Positions 57,925 through 64,000 of a DNA stretch of 64,000 nt are shown piece after piece. The stretch's first letter is position 1. Each line of letters starts with the position of its first letter. The notes beneath the pieces were generated by a model. It searched no databases and was not told where the DNA came from. It was given only the letters and a program-made list of their open reading frames with translations. Source of the DNA: Caballeronia mineralivorans PML1(12) (GTDB taxonomy: Bacteria; Pseudomonadota; Gammaproteobacteria; Burkholderiales; Burkholderiaceae). Made by a program: the position numbers and the translations under genes. The stretch is taken from contig NZ_AEJF01000163.1 of assembly GCF_001028175.1 (NCBI RefSeq), positions 1-64,000 of the forward strand, read 5' to 3'.

Positions 57925-57952
57925 GCAAAACAAAGATTCGGAGGTAAGTATC

Positions 57953-58279
57953 ATGAAATCACTCATTCAAGCCCTTGTAGTTGCCGCAGTGCTCGCCGTC
58001 CCGGCTGTGTCGTTTGCTCAATCGACTCAATCGAACCAACCGCTGACCCGCGCTGAAGTGAAGGCACAACTGATCCAGATCGAAAAGGCCGGCTACAACC
58101 CGGCGACAGCGAACGATTACGACTACCCAGCCAACATTCAAGCTGCGGAAGCGCGCGTTGCCGCGCAAAACGGCGGAGCCAGCAGCTACGGCGGCGTGGC
58201 GAACGGTACGTCGGATTCCGGAGCCGCTGTCCAGTCCGCGTTCGGCGACAACGTGCGCTCGGTGTACATGGGTCATTAA
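57953..58279 (+). CDS. DUF4148 exported protein
   Basis: A 108-residue small exported protein common in Burkholderia and relatives. It has a signal peptide (MKSLIQALVVAAVLAVPAVSFA), then LTRAEVKAQLIQIEKAGYNP and DYDYPANIQAAEARVA, the conserved DUF4148 core. CGGAGG lies upstream of the ATG. Function unknown; probably periplasmic. Confidence 0.9.
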   Translation: MKSLIQALVVAAVLAVPAVSFAQSTQSNQPLTRAEVKAQLIQIEKAGYNPATANDYDYPANIQAAEARVAAQNGGASSYGGVANGTSDSGAAVQSAFGDNVRSVYMGH

Positions 58280-58384
58280 TCATCATGCAATGCGCCAGGG
58301 CGCTGGCGACTGAGCGTATCCGGGTCGCCGCGCAGTGTGTCGCGAGCGCGCAGAATCCTGGCGCGCCTCCTTTATAAAAGTGAA

Positions 58385-58449
58385 TTTGCACCTCCTCCAA
58401 CGGGTTCAATCCCGGTGGACTTGCCCAGCTTCAATGGTTGGGCTTTTTT
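58385..58449 (+). ncRNA. Possible small RNA with CCTCCTCC and terminator
   Basis: A TATAAA box (58373-58378) precedes CCTCCTCC (58391-58398), a hairpin CGGG/CCCG, and an intrinsic terminator (GCCCA/TGGGC, 58423-58449, then six T). The layout matches the two other candidate RNAs in this window. No clear -35 element is present, so it might instead be the processed 3' end of the DUF4148 mRNA. Confidence 0.4.
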
Positions 58450-58540
58450 GCATGTACGGCGCTCACATGCGGCAGAACTCGCATTTCAAACGGCGTGACC
58501 TAAAATGTAAGCAGGTTGTGACGTATTAAAGGAGGCGGCC

Positions 58541-58711
58541 ATGACTCAGTCGATGATCGGTTTTGTGGTGGGCCTGGCGGTCCTGATAGTCATTGCAGCT
58601 GTGTTGGGTCGCCGGTATCGACGCGACCATCCGGAGGATCCCAGCGCATCGCTGCGTATGCGTGAGTGGCTCGATACGCATCACATGAGCTGGCTGCACC
58701 ATAAGCATTAA
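58541..58711 (+). CDS. Small membrane protein (56 residues)
   Basis: Starts at ATG 58541 with AAGGAGG eight bases upstream. MTQSMIGFVVGLAVLIVIAA is a single membrane helix followed by a basic tail RRYRRDHPEDPSASLRMREW ending WLHHKH. The strong ribosome-binding site and typical topology support it. Function unknown. Confidence 0.68.
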   Translation: MTQSMIGFVVGLAVLIVIAAVLGRRYRRDHPEDPSASLRMREWLDTHHMSWLHHKH

Positions 58712-58732
58712 TGCGGCTCTAAAAAAGAAAAA

Positions 58733-58756
58733 GCCCACTCGCAACGCGCAGTGGGC
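58733..58756 (-). terminator. Intrinsic terminator of the 58781 gene
   Basis: GCCCACT and AGTGGGC pair around 10 bases; on the minus strand the stem is followed by TTTTTCTTTTTT. It ends the gene at 58781-59071 and lies just after the small gene on the other strand. Confidence 0.8.
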
Positions 58757-58780
58757 AAAGAAAAATAGGGTGGCGAAATA

Positions 58781-59071
58781 TCATGGCACCGATCCGGATG
58801 CGCACGTTGCTGCGGTGCGGTTCGTGTCTGGTTCCCCAGTAACAATCGGTTTCAATACGCGCGGGCGTCTTCGTCCGTCGACCTCCGCTTTTCCATATTC
58901 GATGGCAAATCGACAGGCGTCGTCTGCCTCGCTGAAGTGGCCCAATACGCCCGACGCCCAGCGCGCGCCATTCGGTTTCGTGACGATGACCATCGACGCA
59001 AAACTGCCGCGCTCGCCTGCGGCAAGGGGCACCAGGACATGATCGTTATAGTTGAGTGGAATGGCGTGCAT
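58781..59071 (-). CDS. Hypothetical protein (96 residues)
   Basis: A soluble small protein starting MHAIPLNYNDHVLVPLAAGE with GAGGAGG seven bases upstream and a terminator downstream. It contains MVIVTKPNGARWASGVLGHF and DDACRFAIEYGKAEVDGRRR. No family is recognised. The clean gene signals support it. Confidence 0.68.
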   Translation of the reverse strand: MHAIPLNYNDHVLVPLAAGERGSFASMVIVTKPNGARWASGVLGHFSEADDACRFAIEYGKAEVDGRRRPRVLKPIVTGEPDTNRTAATCASGSVP

Positions 59072-59629
59072 TCGGCCTCCTCGTTAAACGAAATTTTCGA
59101 TCTTTGATTTTCTCGTGTCGGGGTAAACGCGGTTGTTAGTAATTGAAAAAAAAGGAAACAACACGTGCAAAAAAGCGCGCACCTGCTGGGCAAGGGTGTG
59201 AACGAAACACCTTGCAAGGGAGCCATTTTGCAAAATTTCAAAAACACAATGCTTACAGAGAATGGTCTCATGTGAGCGGTTTTTTATTACGCGACGATGA
59301 AATCGACCGTGCACACGCGAAAGTTTTGCGCTGAAATATTTTTGTCGTAAAAGATAAGGATTACGTAGGGTTATTGAGCGTAGTAGCCAGACGGATTGTT
59401 ATCGATCCGCTCAGCGCGATCGCCTCTCGTCTTCTCATCGCGCGGATTGGTTTCACGCCGCTGAATCTTTAGCCGTCATTTCGTGGGAGGGATGCAAATT
59501 GGCGCCATCAGACCATTCGCGTGGGTCACACGGCACTTCCCATCGCCCAGCATGTAGCGCCACATTACCGGCACGCGCAAGGACATTCAGTCTCTTGAAT
59601 CGTGGCGCACATTGGCGAGTCGCTACCGC
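59072..59629. other. Intergenic region, nothing recognised
   Basis: About 560 bases, including an AT-richer part near 59220-59360. Only short frames without family features were seen. Confidence 0.45.
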
Positions 59630-60856
59630 TTAGAACGAAACCTTGAAAATCTGCGCTCCCAATCCTTGCGTGCCCAGATACAGATTGTTGTTCTTGTCTA
59701 ACGCCAGGGACGAGATGCGGTCCGTAGAACCTGAGAACGGGTAAGCGGTAACTGTGCCGTTCACCGCCGTGCGATAAATCATTTGTATGTCCGCGGTATA
59801 GATGTTGCCGGCCGGATCAATGGCAAGCGTGCTGCCCGGAACTCGCGTGAGCGGCGTGATTGTCGTCACAGTTCCATTCGCAGCGATTTTTCGGAATATG
59901 CCTGGACTTGCCACATAGAGATTGTCGTTTGCGTCGATTCCTAAATCGCTAGTGTTTAATGTGAGCGTCGCGGCGGTACCGATTCCGTCCGCGTTTCCGG
60001 CCGTCCCGTTCCCAGCAAAAACAGTCCAGCCATTGGGCGGGCTGAATTTGACGATGCGGTTATTTATCTGATCGGCCAGGAACAGGTTTCCCTTGCTGTC
60101 GACGACAAGTCCGCCAAATCCAACGCCGATGTTGGAGGTTGACGTCTCCCAGTTCGGATACAGGCTCAGCAGGGCTCCGGATGCCGTCATTTCGTTGATT
60201 GACGCGCCAAATGTTGCGGGCGAAATGGATGCCAACGCCACGCTGGCGCCAGACCCATAGATGTTGTTAGCCGTGTCGATGGCGATGCCGTCCCACTCAT
60301 AGGGCTGAGCTGCGGCGGACACCGTTGTCACAACCCCTTGTGGCGTGACTTTCCTGAGCGCTCCCTTGTCCGAGAAGATCACGTTTCCGTCGTTATCGAC
60401 GGCAAGATGACCTCCTCCACGCAGGATTGCAGCGGCTCCCGTTCCATCTTTGATCGTGGGCGCGGACGTGGAGCCGGCGGTTACGGTCGCCGATCCTGCA
60501 AGAGCCGTAACCGTGAGCGGAGCGGTCGAGACATTGGCATTCGATGTTTGTCCGGTGGTGACCAGATTGGTCGCGGGACCGGTTGCGCTTGCCGGCACAT
60601 TCACCGTTGCGCCGACTTGCGTGGAGACCCTGTTGGACGATCCGTTGATGGTGATACTGCTGCCGTTTGGCGACGTAACGATTGCGCCTGAAGGCACCAT
60701 CACCGATTCGTTCGCCGCCATTGTCACGGCCGCCCCTGCTGCCACTGTGGCCGACCCTGTCGTGCCGGGACCGGTAGCCGTCGAATTACCGCCGCCGCAG
60801 GCGACCAGCATCGCACTGACGCATGATACAAAAATGGCGCGCAAGAAAATCGTCAT
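59630..60856 (-). CDS. Lipoprotein with NHL/SMP-30-like beta-propeller
   Basis: A 408-residue predicted lipoprotein. The start at 60856 (MTIFLRAIFVSCVSAMLVAC) gives the lipobox LVAC; Gly-rich CGGGNSTATGPG follows. An N-terminal Ser/Thr/Val-rich part (about 25-130) precedes five or six repeats of the form (I/L)D..N.(L/I)Y(V/S), such as LAVDNDGNVIFSDKG, LVVDSKGNLFLADQINNRIV, LGIDANDNLYVASPG and LAIDPAGNIYTAD. These are NHL-type blades of a beta-propeller. It is probably outside the inner membrane; the ligand is unknown. Confidence 0.78.
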   Translation of the reverse strand: MTIFLRAIFVSCVSAMLVACGGGNSTATGPGTTGSATVAAGAAVTMAANESVMVPSGAIVTSPNGSSITINGSSNRVSTQVGATVNVPASATGPATNLVTTGQTSNANVSTAPLTVTALAGSATVTAGSTSAPTIKDGTGAAAILRGGGHLAVDNDGNVIFSDKGALRKVTPQGVVTTVSAAAQPYEWDGIAIDTANNIYGSGASVALASISPATFGASINEMTASGALLSLYPNWETSTSNIGVGFGGLVVDSKGNLFLADQINNRIVKFSPPNGWTVFAGNGTAGNADGIGTAATLTLNTSDLGIDANDNLYVASPGIFRKIAANGTVTTITPLTRVPGSTLAIDPAGNIYTADIQMIYRTAVNGTVTAYPFSGSTDRISSLALDKNNNLYLGTQGLGAQIFKVSF

Positions 60857-61107
60857 ATTTCTTCGTTCCCTAATAAATGCGGAAGAATACAACGGCGTTT
60901 CTTTATGGGATTGCTGACGGTCGGGATCTGGTGTTACGAATAATTACCTTCATTGAACCGACCTTGTTCTCAATGAACGGCTCTATGTCGCTGCGGGTGA
61001 AATGTTCGCCTCAATTGCTTATTCGCCTCGGCGCCGTGATGCCCATTGCGCGTCGACATCCAATTATGAAGGAAAACTTTGTAGTTTGACTTTGCATCTG
61101 CTAAGGT

Positions 61108-61578
61108 ATGGACATGAACACAACCATGAAAAAGCAACAGGGCGATCCCGAAGCGGCGCATGCGTTGGCTGTCGCAGGGGAACTGCGCGTGGTGCTCGGC
61201 AAGTTGAAGCGGAAGCTGCGTGAAGAGGCGAGTCTGGGAGATTTCACCTTGTCCCAGATGTCGGTTCTCAGCCGACTGGAGCGCGAAGGTCCCGCGACAG
61301 TCACCACGCTCGCACGCGCTGAAGGCGTGCGCCCGCAATCCATGGGCGCCACCGTTTCCGCTCTGGAAACGGCCGGGTTCGTGAGTGGCGCACCGGACCC
61401 GACCGACGGCCGTCAAACCATTTTGTCCCTCACCACCGCCTGCCGGCAATGGATCAAGGCTAGCCGCGCAGCGCGGGAAGACTGGTTGTTCCGTGCCATT
61501 CGAACCAAGCTCACGGCGGGGGAGCAAGAGCAGCTCGCGCTCACAGTGGAGCTGCTTAACAGGCTCGTCGATTCGTAA
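61108..61578 (+). CDS. MarR-family transcriptional regulator
   Basis: A 156-residue winged-helix regulator. FTLSQMSVLSRLEREGPATV, TTLARAEGVRPQSMGATVSA and LETAGFVSGAPDPTDGRQTI are the helix-turn-helix and wing of the MarR family. It is followed by an isochorismatase-like gene and an MFS exporter on the same strand and probably represses them in response to a small phenolic or drug-like compound. Confidence 0.92.
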   Translation: MDMNTTMKKQQGDPEAAHALAVAGELRVVLGKLKRKLREEASLGDFTLSQMSVLSRLEREGPATVTTLARAEGVRPQSMGATVSALETAGFVSGAPDPTDGRQTILSLTTACRQWIKASRAAREDWLFRAIRTKLTAGEQEQLALTVELLNRLVDS

Positions 61579-61691
61579 CCAAGCTGACTCGCCAAATACC
61601 GCCGCGTTCCTCAGCGCTGAACTCAGCGATATCCCTTTGTCGCGCCTCATTGCCGACGCGCCGTAGTCCAAATCACAGGAAGGAGAACACC

Positions 61692-62255
61692 TTGGCACTC
61701 ACTACGCTTGACCCAAAGACCGCTCTTGTTGTCATCGATTTGCAAAAGGGCATCGTCTCGCTTCCCACCGCGCATCCCGTCGATGCAGTCATCAAGCACG
61801 CCAGCGCGTTGATCGACGCGTTCCGCAGTCATGGCCTGCCTGTCGTGCTCGTCAACGTTGCCGGCGGCGCGCCGGGCCGCACGGAACAGGCTCGTAACCT
61901 CGCCGGCCTTCCCGCCGACTGGGCCGATCTCATCCCGGAGCTCAAGCAACAGCCGGAAGATCACATCGTGACGAAGCGGACGTGGGGTGCGTTCACGAAC
62001 ACCGGTCTCGATGAGCATCTCAAGAAGCTGGGTGTCACGCAGGTCGTTGTCGCCGGAGTGGCTACGAGCATTGGTGTCGAGTCGACTGCACGTTACGCAC
62101 ACGAGCAAGGGTTCAACGTGACGCTCGCCATCGACGCCATGACCGACATGAACGCCGATGCCCACGCCAACAGCATCGCGCGGATTTTCCCGAGGCTGGG
62201 CGAAACCGGCACGACCCGGGAGATCATCGAACTGCTTGGCAGCACCCGCGCGTGA
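61692..62255 (+). CDS. Isochorismatase-fold hydrolase, catalytic Cys replaced
   Basis: A 187-residue cysteine-hydrolase-fold protein starting at TTG 61692, with AGGAGA upstream. Asp in VVIDLQKGI and Lys in TKRTWGAFTNTGLD match two members of the usual triad. The position of the nucleophile reads GVATSIGVESTARYA, with Gly where CVxxTA proteins have Cys. This variant occurs in a subgroup of the family. It may be inactive as a hydrolase or use another mechanism. Lies between marR and an exporter gene. Confidence 0.86.
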   Translation: MALTTLDPKTALVVIDLQKGIVSLPTAHPVDAVIKHASALIDAFRSHGLPVVLVNVAGGAPGRTEQARNLAGLPADWADLIPELKQQPEDHIVTKRTWGAFTNTGLDEHLKKLGVTQVVVAGVATSIGVESTARYAHEQGFNVTLAIDAMTDMNADAHANSIARIFPRLGETGTTREIIELLGSTRA

Positions 62256-62295
62256 CCTACTCCAACACGCTAAGTGCCGCCTCGGGGGCTGTCCG

Positions 62296-63561
62296 GTGAA
62301 AGGCACCTTCCGTTCGTTAGAGAGCTTCAACTATCGGGTCTGGGCCGGCGGCGCGATCGTATCCAATATCGGGACGTGGATGCAGCGCACTGCCCAGGAT
62401 TGGCTCGTGCTCACGCAGCTGACTCGCCACAATGCGACTGCGGTTGGCATGGTCATGGCGCTCCAGTTCGGCCCGCATCTTCTCTTGCTGCCCTTTACCG
62501 GTTTTGCGGCCGATCATCTTGACCGGCGCAAGCTCCTGATCGCTACTCAGGCAGCCTTGGGAACACTCGCGCTCGGACTGGGTATCCTCACGGTCGCCGG
62601 ATTGGTTCAGTTGTGGCACGTGTACGTGTTTGCGTTCTTGCTTGGCAGCGTCAGTGCGTTCGATGCGCCCGCGCGCCAGACTTTCGTGTCGGAACTGGTT
62701 GGGGAAGCCGATTTGTCGAACGCGGTGGCGCTGAACTCCACATCGTTTAATGCCGCGCGGATGATCGGTCCGGCCATTGCCGGTGTGCTTATCGCGTCGG
62801 TGGGTTCGGGGTGGGTATTCCTGATCAACGCGGCGTCGTTTGTCGCGGTGCTCTGCTCACTGGGGTTCCTTCGCGTTGGCGAATTTCATCAGAGCAAAAG
62901 GGCTGTCCGAGGCCGGGGGAGTCTCGCTGAAGGGGTTCGTTATGTCTGGAAACGCCCCGACCTGAAAGCGGTCCTTCTGATGCTTTTTCTGATCGGCACG
63001 TTCGGACTCAACTTCCCGATTTTCATCTCGACGATGTCCGTCACGGTCTTTCATGCCGGAGCGAGTCAATACGGGCTCCTGAGCTCGATCATGGCGATCG
63101 GAACAGTCGCTGGTGCGCTGCTCGCCGCGAGGCGGGCGAAACCCGGCATTGCCGTGCTGTTCGCCGGTGCTGCGATCTTCGGGGCCGGTTGCGCGCTGGC
63201 GGCGATCGCGCCGAGCTACGGGCTCTTTGGTCTCGCTCTCGTGGTCATCGGCGTGTCCGCGCAAACTGTTACCACGACGACGAACAGCACGATGCAACTG
63301 TCGACCGAGCCCGCGATGCGCGGGCGCGTGATGGCGATCTTTTTGGCCATCGCGTTAGGAGGCACGCCTCTGGGCGCGCCGGTTGTCGGTTGGGTCGCCG
63401 ATACATTCGGCCCGCGCTGGGCGCTTGGCGTTGCCGCTGCGTCGGGGTTTGCGGCGGCGATCGTCGGGATTCGATATCTGGCGAAGTATCGTCAGTTGCG
63501 CGTGTTCATCGATGCCGGGAGGCTGCGGTTTAGTATCGACGACAGCGATGCTGTGGCGTGA
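62296..63561 (+). CDS. MFS exporter, enterobactin/macrolide-exporter (EntS) type
   Basis: A 421-residue membrane protein with about 12 segments starting at GTG 62296 (VKGTFRSLESFNYRVWAGG). Family landmarks are NIGTWMQRTAQDWLVLTQL, FAADHLDRRKLLI and FDAPARQTFVSELVGEADL, typical of the DHA3/EntS-like group. It follows the isochorismatase-like gene by 40 bases and probably exports the compound sensed by the MarR regulator; that is inference from context. Confidence 0.88.
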   Translation: MKGTFRSLESFNYRVWAGGAIVSNIGTWMQRTAQDWLVLTQLTRHNATAVGMVMALQFGPHLLLLPFTGFAADHLDRRKLLIATQAALGTLALGLGILTVAGLVQLWHVYVFAFLLGSVSAFDAPARQTFVSELVGEADLSNAVALNSTSFNAARMIGPAIAGVLIASVGSGWVFLINAASFVAVLCSLGFLRVGEFHQSKRAVRGRGSLAEGVRYVWKRPDLKAVLLMLFLIGTFGLNFPIFISTMSVTVFHAGASQYGLLSSIMAIGTVAGALLAARRAKPGIAVLFAGAAIFGAGCALAAIAPSYGLFGLALVVIGVSAQTVTTTTNSTMQLSTEPAMRGRVMAIFLAIALGGTPLGAPVVGWVADTFGPRWALGVAAASGFAAAIVGIRYLAKYRQLRVFIDAGRLRFSIDDSDAVA

Positions 63562-63643
63562 GCTAATGAAGAGGATGACTCCCAGTAACCACGGCTGTAT
63601 CTGAATCCGATCGGATCGGAAATGTCGGCACCCGGGCAGCGGG

Positions 63644-64000
63644 TCACAAGTGGGCCGGCTTTGGGGAAAACACAGTGTCCGGCAGGTCCTTGAAATGCGC
63701 GTCACATGTGAGCAGATCCGCACCCTGCTGCTGCGCTGTCGCATAGACGATTGCATCCGCTGTCGCCAACTTGTGCGCCCGGTGCAGGTCGGCCGCCAGC
63801 AATGCAGTGGCGGTGTCCAGAGGGACGACCACGCATTTTTGCGTGTAAGCAATAACCTGATCGGCTTGTTCTTCACCGACTTCGCGCACCAGCCATTTTG
63901 ACAATTCAAGCTGTACGATCGTCGGCACAACGCAGCGAGATTTGTCTGGAAATTCCTTGCTCAGTTTTTTGCCTAACGCACTGCCGACAAGCCACTCGAT
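63644..64000 (-). CDS. PIN-domain toxin (VapC-like), 5' end beyond the window
   Basis: The frame is open to the last base of the window. Its visible start reads IEWLVGSALGKKLSKEFPDK, then VVPTIVQLELSKWLVREVGE and ATADAIVYATAQQQGADLLT CDAHF, the central and C-terminal parts of PIN ribonucleases. Glu in LELSKW, Asp in TADAIVY and Asp in CDAHF are the expected acidic residues. Only the first few residues are missing. An antitoxin gene would lie just outside the window. Confidence 0.82.
   Translation of the reverse strand: MEWLVGSALGKKLSKEFPDKSRCVVPTIVQLELSKWLVREVGEEQADQVIAYTQKCVVVPLDTATALLAADLHRAHKLATADAIVYATAQQQGADLLTCDAHFKDLPDTVFSPKPAHL

Noticed and set aside
58395-58430. A tRNA-like T-arm sequence (GGGTTCAATCCC) near the end of a possible RNA
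   Set aside because: No matching 5' half, D-arm or anticodon arm precedes it, so it is not a tRNA; it is treated as a hairpin of the candidate RNA.

Overview
The window is a GC-rich chromosomal segment from a member of the Burkholderiaceae, most like Paraburkholderia or Caballeronia. The evidence is the order rpmH-rnpA-yidD-yidC-mnmE running left from the origin region with dnaA-dnaN-gyrB running right, a type II secretion operon nearby, a DUF4148 exported protein, a YaeQ protein and a proteobacterial-type GshA. The placement is by gene content and protein likeness only; no search was run.

Layout. 1-2440 holds the end of a type II secretion operon (gspL partial, gspM, gspN). 2502-14580 is ordinary chromosome: a NodT-type outer-membrane lipoprotein, a lipoprotein, gshA, an alkylation-repair pair (alkA, ada), a VOC protein, yaeQ, a LysE-type exporter, several small proteins and two candidate small RNAs. 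15163-28253 is the replication-origin neighbourhood: mnmE, yidC (with a one-base frameshift), yidD, rnpA and rpmH leftward, dnaA, dnaN and gyrB rightward. An XRE-like regulator and an orphan AbiEi-like antitoxin sit between mnmE and yidC.

28254-48228 is an accessory island between gyrB and sbcC. It holds a decayed GNAT gene, a LysR/SDR pair, an H-NS remnant, a Phd/PIN toxin-antitoxin pair, a Fic protein, a hipA-hipB-like pair, and a nested mobile element. The nest is an IS91-family unit (HUH transposase plus tyrosine integrase) whose integrase gene is cut by a recombinase-in-trio (RIT) element. The third recombinase gene of that element is cut by a second RIT element. Both cuts can be undone in silico: the integrase returns to one 290-residue frame and the recombinase to one 332-residue frame, the same length as its intact counterpart. 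Each RIT has terminal inverted repeats and, on one side only, a 6-bp spacer plus a 20-bp palindrome that begins CTAT and ends ATAG.

48229-64000 returns to chromosomal genes: sbcC-sbcD, a zinc-ribbon protein, dbpA, a decayed glycosyltransferase-like gene, an MFS exporter, a 2-hydroxyacid dehydrogenase, small exported or membrane proteins, a beta-propeller lipoprotein, a marR-isochorismatase-MFS cluster and a PIN toxin cut off by the window edge.

The most interesting signals are the doubly nested RIT elements with their one-sided palindromic ends, three terminator-ended transcripts carrying CTCCTCC (anti-Shine-Dalgarno) motifs, the yidC frameshift, and helically phased 11-bp repeats upstream of gyrB.
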